NCBI GenBank assembly: GCA_947628675.1
Contig: CANRAR010000006.1
Coordinates: 1-64,000, forward strand
Direction: 5' to 3'
Source: an uncultured Clostridia bacterium
GTDB taxonomy: Bacteria > Bacillota > Clostridia > Christensenellales > Borkfalkiaceae
Length of the DNA stretch: 64,000 nucleotides
Shown: positions 29,931-39,700 of the stretch, in pieces
Layout of the letters: each line of letters begins with the position of its first letter
Position numbering within the stretch: the first letter of the stretch is position 1
Translations under genes and position numbers: made by a program
The notes under the pieces: generated by a model
What the model was told of the DNA's origin: nothing
Databases searched by the model: none
Seen by the model: the letters and a program-made list of their open reading frames with translations, nothing else

Positions 29931-30067
29931 CTCTACGCTCCGTGTCCCCGCTATTTTCCGTATTTTTGCTTACGCCTTCCGCGCTCGCCTAAACTTCGTT
30001 TTATTGCCTATGTTTTCGTGTTTTACTGCTTACGTTTTTACGTTTTTTGCTTATGCTCCCCGTGCTC
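29931..30067. other. Intergenic spacer within the array
   Basis: The 137 bp contain several GCTTACG/GCTTATG-like short repeats on the plus strand but no clear promoter or terminator. The two flanking genes may therefore be co-transcribed. Confidence 0.5.
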
Positions 30068-31663
30068 TTACCAATCCCAATCTATAGTGAGTTCACCCCA
30101 TGTGGGGGTCACTTCGTAGTTATCCTTCATATCATCACCCGCGGCATTTGTGATGGTATATTTCTCTATGGTATTCGGGTGTGTGCCCAATTCCGTCGGC
30201 CATTCTCCGTACGAGAGAACGGTGAGGGTGTCGCCGTCCACGAAGTGCGCGGAACCTTCTACATACTCCCAGCCCTCGAGGACGTACGGCTCGCCGTCAT
30301 AAGTTTTATTGCCCGAAAGCGTCCTGATATTGATCTTGCGGGGCGCAATTGTCAGAGTCCTCGGCCTATAATCGATGGCAAATAGGTCTGTAACATCCTT
30401 TCCGAGCAGGGCTGTAACATTCTCTCCGAGTTGGCCTAAAACATCCTGTCCGAGTAGGTCTATAACTTCCCGTCCGGGAACGCTTACGCTTACGGTGAAC
30501 ACATTGGGGACGCTTCCCGATTCGTCCGGGTGCTTTTCGTTCTTGACGTATGTAAGGGTTTTGGTGTAAGTTACCTCATATACTAAGAACTGCTCTAATA
30601 TTTTCAGCTCGTCGGGCAACTCTCCGCATTTTTCCTTGACGATCGTGTACTTCTCTCCCACTGCGGAGTTGGAAGATTGCGGCATACCGTTGTATTCAAA
30701 CGTGTCGCTCCTTCCCACGATGTACAGCCTCGGACGGTGGCAGACGGTGCACGTGTTGGTCGTTTCGTCGAATGTATGGAAGTGATACCACACGCCCGGG
30801 TAGGCGTTGGGGTACTTCTCCCACAGATCGGGCGGCACATCGGCGGGGTCTATATTCTCCCACGGCATGACGACGGCGCCGACCGCCACAAGGGGAATGA
30901 GATACTCCCACGGCATCTGCCCCCATTCGAAGTCCTTGCCGAATTTGTTCCAGTCGATCCCCTCCAAAACCGAAGGGTCGTCGGCGAAGTTCTCCCAAGG
31001 CACATTTTCCCACGGGAAGTCGGCGGGAAGATCCTCGAACGGCACATCCTCCCACGGGACTTGCGACCAGTCGAAGTTCTCGGGCATTTCGTTCCACGGG
31101 AAATTGCCCCAGTCGAAGTTCTCGGGTGCACTGTTCATGAAGCCGCCCCAATCGAAGTTCTCGGGCACGTTTTCCGCAAAGTCTCCCCAATCGAAGCCCT
31201 CGGGCACGTTTTCGAGGAACTCTCCCCAATCGTAGTCGGACGGCGCCTCGCCGAGGAATTTTCCCCAGTCGAAGTTCTCGGGCACGTTGTCGAAGAAGTT
31301 CCCCCAATCGAAATTCTCGGGCAGGTTGCCGAGGTTCAAATCTTCCCACGGGAAGGCGTCGTTCAGCTTATCCCACGGGAGTTTGGAGAGGTCAAAGTCG
31401 TCGGGCATGGAATCCCACGGCAGTTGATCCCAGGGGAAGTCCGCGGCGAAGTCCTCCCAGTTGAAATTTTCAAAGTCAAAGGTGCTCCAATCGAAGTTAT
31501 CGAGGAACCTCTCCCAGAACGGGCGGGTGTCCCCGGGTTTCGCCGTCGGGTCGGTGAGCATATTGAAATTGCGGGCGCCGAGGAACGTCATAACGCTACC
31601 GCAGATGAGCAGCACTGCGGCCAACAAAACTCCGATGATACAGATGATTTTCTTGCGTATCAT
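30068..31663 (-). CDS. Membrane-anchored protein with novel FDWG (Trp/Asp-rich) repeats and an MBG-like tail
   Basis: This 531-aa protein begins with a signal anchor (MIRKKIICIIGVLLAAVLL). Residues about 48-250 are almost entirely short repeats of 10-14 residues with the consensus P-E-N-F-D-W-G-x-F and variants PWEDVPFEDLP. Trp is extraordinarily frequent and Asp, Glu and Phe dominate. A His/Cys motif (FHTFDETTNTCTVCHRP) follows, then an MBG-like module (SGNKTYDGEPYVLEGWEY..DNYEVTPTWGELTI) like those in the next gene. An ideal SD (GGGGAGGAG) precedes the ATG. I know of no described family with this repeat. It could be a stalk or a ligand-binding linker. Confidence 0.75.
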   Translation of the reverse strand: MIRKKIICIIGVLLAAVLLICGSVMTFLGARNFNMLTDPTAKPGDTRPFWERFLDNFDWSTFDFENFNWEDFAADFPWDQLPWDSMPDDFDLSKLPWDKLNDAFPWEDLNLGNLPENFDWGNFFDNVPENFDWGKFLGEAPSDYDWGEFLENVPEGFDWGDFAENVPENFDWGGFMNSAPENFDWGNFPWNEMPENFDWSQVPWEDVPFEDLPADFPWENVPWENFADDPSVLEGIDWNKFGKDFEWGQMPWEYLIPLVAVGAVVMPWENIDPADVPPDLWEKYPNAYPGVWYHFHTFDETTNTCTVCHRPRLYIVGRSDTFEYNGMPQSSNSAVGEKYTIVKEKCGELPDELKILEQFLVYEVTYTKTLTYVKNEKHPDESGSVPNVFTVSVSVPGREVIDLLGQDVLGQLGENVTALLGKDVTDLFAIDYRPRTLTIAPRKINIRTLSGNKTYDGEPYVLEGWEYVEGSAHFVDGDTLTVLSYGEWPTELGTHPNTIEKYTITNAAGDDMKDNYEVTPTWGELTIDWDW

Positions 31664-31744
31664 GTTCTCCTCCCCTGTGTCCGCATGAGCGGGCGGATGC
31701 GCGCACGAGCGCGCGGGCTTACAAGATAATTTCTTCGCGCGCGT

Positions 31745-33199
31745 TTACAATTTATATACGCGCGAAAGGTAACGGCGGCACTTGGGCATCTTGCCCTCGC
31801 CGAAGAGCGTTTCGAGGTACTTCGCCGTGTCTTCGAGATCCCCCTTCATGAGCGAGAGGTCCTTATAGGCGAGTTTGCGCAGCACCTTTTTGCAGAGAAT
31901 GTCGTCGAGCGCTTCGAGTTCATCCCCCCCGCAACTCACATACACGGAGATGTAACTCCGTATCTGCCGCATGATGCGGTTCCCGAAGGTGATTTGGAAG
32001 GTCTCCGTCAGATGCTCGTCGAGCGCCTTGAGCCTGCGCTCGTTGCGGCGCGTAATTTCGTATCCCCTCTGCGCGGTCTCCGCGAGCATCATAAAGTCGC
32101 GGTAGGAAACGGGCACCGTCGGCTCGGCTTCCTCCCCCGCAAAGGGCGTCGTGCGGCTGTCGAGATCGACGACCATCGCACGGTCGTACACCTTATCCGA
32201 GATGGAGAAGGTCGAATCGTCGTTGTTGGCAGTCCCGATGAACCACATATTCTCGGGCAGTTTTATCCGCCCGTCCTTGAGCCCCTCGGGGTCGTCGTCC
32301 CACTTATCCGTGACTACTTCGAGGTACCTGAGTTCGGGGTTGGGGATCTCGAGGAGGGACAAAAACTCCGCAAAGTAGTACTCCACGCGGGCGATGTTCA
32401 TCTCGTCGAGCACGGTGATGTAGATGCTCTCCGAACTGTTCGCCTCATACATTTTACGCAGGAGAATGGTCTCGTTGTACTTGCGGGTGAACTCGTTGTA
32501 GTAGCCGAGAAGGTCGCTCCGCTCCTTCCACATGGGCTGAACGGGGATGATGGTCGATGGATTGCCGATGAACTCCCCGAACGCATAGGTGAGCGAAGTT
32601 TTACCCGTGCCCGAGATACCCTGCAAAATGAGGATATGCGAAACGGTGAGGCTGGCTATAAATTCGCGGATCTGCGCCTCGGTGTAGTAGAGGTGCAGGT
32701 TGGTGGCGGCGAAGCGGCGGAATTTCTCGCACAGTTCGGCGAGCGACTGCACCGCGCCCGCCCGCACGGCTGCGCCGACGGGCTTCTCGTTGAGCGCGCT
32801 GAACCGGTGGGAATGCATCGCCTTCTCCTGTTCCTTCTCGTACTCGCGCTTCTCGGTATCCACGGCGATGCGCACCGTGTCCTCCCACGTCAGGCGGTAG
32901 TAGCGGAATTTCCGCCGCCGTACGCCGTTGATGACGAGGAAGATGATGAGGAGGAGCGGGATGGCGAGGATCCAGAAGATGACGATGGTGCGCACGAGTT
33001 CGTTGCTCAGGAACACCGTCTCTATGGTGGAGAAGACGGGCTGCAACATTTCGTCGCGCCACAGCATGACGAGCAAGGCGATAAAACTCCCCCCGATGAA
33101 TAAGATCGAGACGAGCAAGATGACGGAGAGGGCAAAGCGCCGCTTACTTCTTCGTCTTATCTTTTTCCGTGCCTGTTCCGGCGGTAGGTACTTGGCCAT
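31745..33199 (-). CDS. Membrane-anchored McrB-like AAA+ ATPase (paralog 2)
   Basis: This 484-aa protein has two N-terminal TM helices (about 23-46 and 71-92) and a cytoplasmic AAA+ module. Walker A is GISGTGKTS (194-202), Walker B is VLDE (263-266, followed by MNIARVEYYFAEFL), and the sensor region is GTANNDDST. This contains the N-x-x-D pattern that marks McrB-type NTPases. The module is highly similar to the one encoded at 35415. McrB proteins are normally soluble GTPases of restriction systems; TM anchoring is unusual. Its start overlaps the end of the preceding gene by 56 nt in another frame. A hexameric motor acting at the membrane is inferred. Confidence 0.82.
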   Translation of the reverse strand: MAKYLPPEQARKKIRRRSKRRFALSVILLVSILFIGGSFIALLVMLWRDEMLQPVFSTIETVFLSNELVRTIVIFWILAIPLLLIIFLVINGVRRRKFRYYRLTWEDTVRIAVDTEKREYEKEQEKAMHSHRFSALNEKPVGAAVRAGAVQSLAELCEKFRRFAATNLHLYYTEAQIREFIASLTVSHILILQGISGTGKTSLTYAFGEFIGNPSTIIPVQPMWKERSDLLGYYNEFTRKYNETILLRKMYEANSSESIYITVLDEMNIARVEYYFAEFLSLLEIPNPELRYLEVVTDKWDDDPEGLKDGRIKLPENMWFIGTANNDDSTFSISDKVYDRAMVVDLDSRTTPFAGEEAEPTVPVSYRDFMMLAETAQRGYEITRRNERRLKALDEHLTETFQITFGNRIMRQIRSYISVYVSCGGDELEALDDILCKKVLRKLAYKDLSLMKGDLEDTAKYLETLFGEGKMPKCRRYLSRVYKL

Positions 33200-35405
33200 T
33201 ACGTTCTGTCTGCTCCTTCACGCCCGATGCCTTTGCAGTCGGTGCCTTCGGCTTGGTCTGGGTTGCCTGTTTTACGCCCTGCGCACTCGGTTTTGCGGGT
33301 GCGGCGGGCTTGGAAGCGGCGGGTGCCGCGGGTGTCTTGGGTGCGGCGGGTTTGGCCGCCTGTTCGGTGGGCTTTGCGGCGGGCTTGGCAGCCTGCTCGT
33401 TCGGTTTCGCCGCGGGCGCATTCGGTGCCGCGGGTTTCGCCGCCTGTTCGTTGGGTTTTGCGGCGGGCTTGGAAGCCTGCTCATTCGGTTTCGCCGCGGG
33501 CGCATTCGGTGCCGCAGGCTTCGCCGCCTGTTCATTGGGCTTTGCGGCGGGCTTGGAAGCCTGCTCGTTCGCTTTCGCCGCGGTCGCATTCGGTGCCGCG
33601 GGTTTGGGTTTGGGCGCGGGTTCGGGGCGCGGTCTGCGCGCCTGCACCTCTGCGCTCAACTTGCGGTATTCGTCGGATTTCTGCCCCTTCTTGCCGCGCA
33701 CCACGGCGCGGATGCTGTCGGAGAACTCCTTTTTGAGAATTTTCTTCACGTCCGTCCACTGTTTGCGGACGAGCCTCCCCAGCGTCTCGAACTCGTGTTC
33801 GAGGGCGTTGAAGCCCGCTTCCGTCGTAAAGTCGTCGGCGGCGGTGAGCAGCCCGTGCTCGCTGCGGACGGCGGTGAGCCGCGCCATGTACACGTCGCGC
33901 TCGTGCTTGACGCTCTCGAGCGTCTCCTCGGCGTCCTTGCGCTTGGCCTCGCCCTCCTCCATCTTGAGGCGGTTCTCGTTGAGGGTCTCCTCGCACGATT
34001 GCTTCATGCGGGCGATCTCCTCCTTGGCTCTCTCGTCGGCGGCGGCGAGGTCGGCAATGCGCTTCTCCTCGGCGTCGGCGAGCGCCTTCTCGTGCTCGCG
34101 TTTGAGGGCGGCCTCGGCCTCCTGCCGTTCGCGCACCATCTCCTCGATCTTGCGGCGGTGCTCCTCCTCGATGCGGGAGAGCGTATCCTTGAGTTTGGAA
34201 TTCTCGTCGTTGAGCCCGTCGATCTCCGTTTGCAGGGCGCGCGCCTCCATCTCCATGCGGTCGATGGTGCCGTTCAAGTTCTCGATCTCGACGCGAGCCT
34301 GTTGCAGCAGGATGCTGTCCTGTTCGAGGGCGGCGTTGCGCTCTTCGAGCAGGAGCATATACTCCTCCATGCCCTTGCCCGTCTCTTCGATGCGCTTTTT
34401 GAGTTGGCGGATGGCCTCCACGAGGGCGCGTTGTTTGGCCTCTGCGCGGCGGGCTTCCTCCTTGTCGAACTCCTCTTGCAGGCGGTTCTCCACGCCCAGC
34501 CCGTGTTCGTACACGAGGAAGGAGGCGAGGAGCGCGGGCACGGCGAGTTCCTTTGCTGTCTCCAAGGGGACGGGGTCGAGGCTCTTTTCCTCGCGCTGGA
34601 TGGTATAGCCGTCCCTGTCGTAGGCGAGCAGGAACTCATAGAGCGTCACGGCCTCCTTGAAGTTCTTATCCATGCGGAGGACGTTGGTCTTGGTGATCTT
34701 GGATTTGATCTTATCGACGCGGGAGACCTCCACCATGAGCGGCGTCCGAAGGAAGAACGCCACGCTCTGCTGGATCTTCTCGATGCGGTCGAGGTAACTT
34801 GCGCAGGCGGGGTCGGCGTCGGCGGCGAACACGTCGTCCTGCTCGTCGGTGAACGTGAGTTCGTACGAGAGCCGCCGCGTCCCCGTCACCACCTTCTTGT
34901 GGGAAGCGAGTTCGCCGCGGTAGAGTTTATACGCGCGCATGATGGCTTCGTACCTGACGGATACGAAATCGCGGACGCGGCAGAGGAGCAGATACAAGAA
35001 CCTGTTCTCGTACACCGTGTAGTCGTTGAGGCGCTCCACCGTGTACAGTTTATCGGGGATGATGTCGCCCTTCTGCTCGGGCTGGCGGGAGATAAAGTCG
35101 CTGTGGCGGGAGAGGTGCTGCACCGATTCGCGGGAGATGTGCTTGACCTTTTCGATGGGCTGCACCTCGCCGTTGGAGCGGATGAACTGCCGATCCTCTT
35201 CGATGGCTCTGCCGATGAACACGATCCCGCGCTCGATGGCGGCGACCCAGTCCTCCTCGACCTTACACACATTGTGCACGACCGTGATCTTATCGGGCTC
35301 CCTCGCGTTGGCGAAATTGCCCTCCATGGCGGTCACACCGCGGTTTTCATCTATTTCGCTTGTAAGATCGCGGAATGCGCGATATAGGAGGTCGGTCTGA
35401 TCCAT
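33144..35405 (-). CDS. DUF2357/McrC-N-like coiled-coil protein with Ala/Pro-rich repeat tail
   Basis: This 753-aa soluble protein has three parts. Residues 1 to about 290 resemble DUF2357, the N-terminal part of McrC-type proteins (RLNDYTVYENRFLYLLLCRVRDF). About 290-570 is a long coiled coil. About 625-720 is a low-complexity tail of repeated KPNEQAAKPAAPNAP units. I see no PD-(D/E)XK nuclease, so it is not a complete McrC. It lies between two McrB-like ATPase genes, the position expected for an activator or adaptor. SD AAGGAGG precedes the ATG; 9 nt separate it from the upstream ATPase gene. The DUF2357 assignment is by eye and moderate. Confidence 0.65.
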   Translation of the reverse strand: MDQTDLLYRAFRDLTSEIDENRGVTAMEGNFANAREPDKITVVHNVCKVEEDWVAAIERGIVFIGRAIEEDRQFIRSNGEVQPIEKVKHISRESVQHLSRHSDFISRQPEQKGDIIPDKLYTVERLNDYTVYENRFLYLLLCRVRDFVSVRYEAIMRAYKLYRGELASHKKVVTGTRRLSYELTFTDEQDDVFAADADPACASYLDRIEKIQQSVAFFLRTPLMVEVSRVDKIKSKITKTNVLRMDKNFKEAVTLYEFLLAYDRDGYTIQREEKSLDPVPLETAKELAVPALLASFLVYEHGLGVENRLQEEFDKEEARRAEAKQRALVEAIRQLKKRIEETGKGMEEYMLLLEERNAALEQDSILLQQARVEIENLNGTIDRMEMEARALQTEIDGLNDENSKLKDTLSRIEEEHRRKIEEMVRERQEAEAALKREHEKALADAEEKRIADLAAADERAKEEIARMKQSCEETLNENRLKMEEGEAKRKDAEETLESVKHERDVYMARLTAVRSEHGLLTAADDFTTEAGFNALEHEFETLGRLVRKQWTDVKKILKKEFSDSIRAVVRGKKGQKSDEYRKLSAEVQARRPRPEPAPKPKPAAPNATAAKANEQASKPAAKPNEQAAKPAAPNAPAAKPNEQASKPAAKPNEQAAKPAAPNAPAAKPNEQAAKPAAKPTEQAAKPAAPKTPAAPAASKPAAPAKPSAQGVKQATQTKPKAPTAKASGVKEQTERNGQVPTAGTGTEKDKTKK

Positions 35406-35414
35406 GCGGCCTCC

Positions 35415-36716
35415 TTACGAATTCCGCGCGATGCGGCGCACCGTCTTTAAGCACCGTCTCATGCGTTCCTGTCCGAAGAGTTCGTTGAACATCTCGCACA
35501 GCGCGTCGAGTTCGGAGACGCGGTAGGTGAGGTTCTGCGTCTCCAACTTGCGGAGCACCTTCTTGGCGAGCATATCGTCGAGCGCATCCAGTTCCTCGCC
35601 GCCGCAGGCGACGTACACGGGCAGGTACACCGAGATCTGCTTCATGATACGGTTACCGAAGGAGATGCGGTAATTTTCGGTGAGGAAGGCGTCGATCTTG
35701 TGCAGTTTATCCAGCGTTTCCTCCGCGATCTGATAGCCGTTCACGGCGTCCTGCGCGAGCCGCATGAACGTATCCGCGGCGACGGGCACCGACCGCTTCA
35801 CGGGCGTCGTGAAGGGTTCCGACTTGGCGTCGATGTTGAGGATCATCGCACGGTCATACACCTTATCCGAGATGGCGAACGTCGAGTCGTCGTTGTTGGC
35901 GGTGCCGATAAACCACATATTCTCGGGCAGGCGCACCCTGCCGTTCTCGAGTTCCACGGGGTCGTCGTCCCAGCGGTCGGATACGACTTCGAGTTTTCTC
36001 GCCTCCGCCTTGGGAATTTCGAGGAGGGACAAAAACTCCGCGAAGTAATATTCCACACGGGCGATGTTCATCTCGTCGAGGATGGTCACGTAGATGTCCC
36101 TGCGCCCGTTGGCCTCGTAAATTTTTTGCAGGAGCAGCGTCTCGTTGAACCGCTTGGTGAACTCGTTGTAATAGCCTAAAAGGTCGCTCCTCTCCTTCCA
36201 CATGGGCTGGACGGGAATGACGGTCGAGGGATTGCCGAGGAATTCCCCGAAGGCATAGGCGAGCGACGTTTTACCGGTACCGGACATACCTTGCAGGATG
36301 ATGATGTGCGAGACGGCGAGCCCCGCGATGAATTCGCGGATGGTATCTATATCGTAATATAGTTTGAGCGTCCCCGCGGCGTAGTTGCGGAAGGCGTTGC
36401 ACAGCCCCTTCAAGGTGATGTTCTCCGCATACGGCTTGGGCGGGCGCTTGGAGGCGCGGTCGGCGGCGCGTTCGGCGTCGATGCGCTTCAACATATCGAA
36501 GCGGGAGGTCTTCTTCTCCCCCTTCTCCACGGCCTCCTCCGTCTTTTCCACGCTCTTTTCCACCCTCCTCGAGAGCGAGGAGAAGCGGTGCTCGTTCACC
36601 ATGACGGAGATGACGATGATGAGCATGAGCAGCACGACGGCGGCAATGTATATGACGATAAAGATCGGCTTTGTGAGGAGATCCCAGATTGCTTGGATGT
36701 CTATGAGTAAATTCAT
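35415..36716 (-). CDS. Membrane-anchored McrB-like AAA+ ATPase (paralog 1)
   Basis: This 433-aa protein has one N-terminal TM helix (about 18-40) and a charged linker, then an AAA+ domain. Walker A is GMSGTGKTS (143-151), Walker B is ILDE (212-215), and GTANNDD contains the McrB-type N-x-x-D. The segment QPMWKERSDLLGYYNEFT is shared almost unchanged with paralog 2. The ORF-track start is 34 codons too long; MNLLIDIQAI at 36716 overlaps the upstream stop by 4 bp (ATGA). The two ATPases probably form a mixed ring or two related rings on the cytoplasmic face; this is inference. Confidence 0.82.
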   Translation of the reverse strand: MNLLIDIQAIWDLLTKPIFIVIYIAAVVLLMLIIVISVMVNEHRFSSLSRRVEKSVEKTEEAVEKGEKKTSRFDMLKRIDAERAADRASKRPPKPYAENITLKGLCNAFRNYAAGTLKLYYDIDTIREFIAGLAVSHIIILQGMSGTGKTSLAYAFGEFLGNPSTVIPVQPMWKERSDLLGYYNEFTKRFNETLLLQKIYEANGRRDIYVTILDEMNIARVEYYFAEFLSLLEIPKAEARKLEVVSDRWDDDPVELENGRVRLPENMWFIGTANNDDSTFAISDKVYDRAMILNIDAKSEPFTTPVKRSVPVAADTFMRLAQDAVNGYQIAEETLDKLHKIDAFLTENYRISFGNRIMKQISVYLPVYVACGGEELDALDDMLAKKVLRKLETQNLTYRVSELDALCEMFNELFGQERMRRCLKTVRRIARNS

Positions 36717-39700
36717 CGCTTTATCGTCCCATCGCCCCGTGCGTCCAAGAACTCCTTGCAGAGTTCGGTATTCTTGCCGAAGATCTCGGCGAGCGTGTCT
36801 GTGAGCTTTTCGCCGCACAGATCGTTGTTCCAGACTTCAAACATCCACGGAAGCAGTTCACACGCGAGCGCGCCGTCTATGGCGTGTTCGTCGCTCTCGC
36901 CGCAGGCGGAGAGCACGGCGGCGTGAAGTTCCGTCTTGACCCACACGAGGTTGCCCACGTGCGCCGAGCGGCACCGTTCGTCGAGTTGATCGACGGTCTT
37001 CCACGCGTCCTCGCCGAGGGGATAGTCGTCGCGTACGGCGCGCTTCATCGCGGCGAAGCGGTCGAAGCCCACCGATTGCACCACGCTCTTGGGGTCGGCG
37101 GGCGGGCACTCGTTGCAGCGCGGCAGGAGCACGGCTGCGGCCTCTAAAATAGCGGGCGGAATTTTTCCGAGGTCTCCCGCCCCCACTTCCACGACGACGC
37201 GGAGGTTGGGCGGAATGATGCGCTCTTCCCCGCCGGGGAGGGGCACGGCCGCCCGCTTGCGGGAGAGCGTCTCCGCAAACGTGCCCAGCGTCTGCCCGAG
37301 GCGGGTCGCCTCCGCATGGCGCAGAATGGCGATATGCAGGAAGGCATTGTCCTGCGCCGCGTCGTCGAGCGCGGCGGTGAGTTGGGTCTGCTTGAACACG
37401 CGTTCGGTCTGCTTCCATTGGGTGAACAGATCGTCGTTCTGCGCGTACTGCTCGGCGTTGTCGATGTAGGGCTTCTTGCCGAAGTATTCGGCGACGGCTC
37501 CCAAAAGCGCCGCCCCCATGCCCTCGGGCACGATGAGAAGTTGCGTCGCGGTGAGCGCCGCAAACGCGCTCTTCATCGTCTTCTCGTCGGCGTCGAACCC
37601 GCGCTCCTTCACGTAGAGCGAGCCGTCCCGCAACAGTTCCGCGAAGGTGAGGTCCTTATCGAAGAACTGCATGGGCTCTTCGGGTGCCGCCTCCTCGATG
37701 GGCTCCTTCTCCTGTTTCTCGGCGGCGACGCGGAACGCGTCCTCGAACTCCGCCTCGGGGAGCATGGTCTCTTCGCGCTCCTGCGCGAAGTAATATTTCT
37801 GCCAGCGGTTGCCGCCCGCCTTGGCCTTCACGAGCACGTGCTCGGTGATGGCTGCGGTCGCCGCCATGATGGGCGCGCCGACGGCGAGGCAGGAGACGAT
37901 GGTCATCACGAGCCGCTCGTCCTCCACGTCCTTCTCCGTCATGAGGAGGATGCCGAGGATGAGGCAGGCAACGAGCAGCGGCAGGCACACGATGAGCGCC
38001 CCCGTCCTCACGTGCGCGAGGCGGCGGCGGTTGAAACTGCCGAGGAGCGGGATGAGCGCGAGCATCAGAACGGCAATGCCGTAGATGCCCCACTTCACGG
38101 CGTCCTCGTCGAAGGTGAAGAAGAGCGAATAGTCCAGCGCGTAGGTGAACACGAACACGGTGAGGAGCAGGAAGAAGAGCACGGCGGCGATGGGGAACAC
38201 GAAGAGCGCGGCGCGCCGCACATGGCGGAGCGGGGCTGGCACGTTGTCCTTCTCCTTCGTCCCCACGCGGTTCTCGAGGTTCTGGCTCTCGTCGCGGACA
38301 TACGTATCGGGGAAATAGTCCGCAGGCTCCACGCCCGAGGGCTCGCGCGTGACGCCCTCCAGCGTCCGCTTGCCCTGCAACTTCACGGTGCTCGCATTGG
38401 AGCATACGTAGATGCGGTACGTGCCCGCCTCCACGTCGTCGCTCATCGTGAGCAGGTCGTACGTCGCAAAGTCGTCCGTCGTAAGCGTCACGGTCGCCCG
38501 CTTGCTCTCGCCCGGTTTGAGGGCGAACTTATACACGGCTTTCAGGCGCTTGGCGGGGGCGAACACGGCGTCCGTCGGGGTGCCCACGTAAATTTGCGCC
38601 ACTTCATACCCGGGGCGGCTGCCCGTGTTCTTCACGGTGAAGGAGACCTTATTGCCCTGGATGGAGAGCCCCGAGTAGCTGAATTTGGTATAGGAGAGGC
38701 CGAAGCCGAAGGGATAGCGCACTTCCTCGTGCGCGGTATCGTAGCGGAGATACCCCACAAAGCCGCCCACGCGCACTCTGCCCTCGTCGCGGGCGCCCAA
38801 AAGCGCCCTGAAATACGCGTCCCCGCCGTCGTACGCCGTCCGCGTGAGCCGTCCCGCGGGGTCGGTATCGCCCGCGAGCACCCGCGCCAGCGCCTCCGCC
38901 GCGTAGGGGTTATCGGCGGGTGCAAGCAGGAGCGCGTCGAGCACCCCGTCGAAGGAGAGGTCGGCGGGCATATCGCCGCACACGATGCCCACGAGTTTCT
39001 TGCCCGTCTTTTTGAGGGCGCGCAGCAGCGCGATGCGGTTGGCGGGCATGGAGAGGTGCCGCCCCGTCATATCCGGCCAGAGGAACACAAGCACGACGTC
39101 CGCCGCGCCCGCCGTGCGCACCGCCTCGGGGATGAGCGGATCGCTCCGCTCCGTCCCGCGGTCATATCCGCGCGCGCGTCCCTTCACCTTGAACTTGCCC
39201 TCGAGCGCCGTGAGGTCGTTATACGCCTCCCCCACGACGGCGACATTCGTCCCCTTCTCGAGGGGAAGGATGCGGTTGTTTTTGAGGAGCACGATGCTCG
39301 CCGCGGCGAGCGCCTTGCGCGCCGTATCCCCCGCCGCGATCTCCGCGGGCACGAGGGAGGAAAGGCGCAGGGCGAAGTCGGCGACTTCGTCGGCAGCCTC
39401 GTTGAGTTTGGCTTCGTCGAGGGCGCTCCCGTCGCGGATGGCGTCCTCGAGGTCATGCTGGGAGATGCTCCCCTCGTCGCGGTATTTTTTGAGTTGCACG
39501 TACCGCCGCGCCGCCCGTTCGAGGGGAAGCGCCGCGCCGCCGAGCGAGACCTTTCCGCGCAGGAGGGAGAGCGACGCCGAGTTGGCGGCAACGCCGTCGC
39601 CGATGGCAAACGTATCGCCGAGGTACCCGCCCAACACGTCGGAAAAGAGGGTGCGGTTGGTATCGGGATAGCCGCTCCCGATGCGGTTGGGCGTGAGCAT

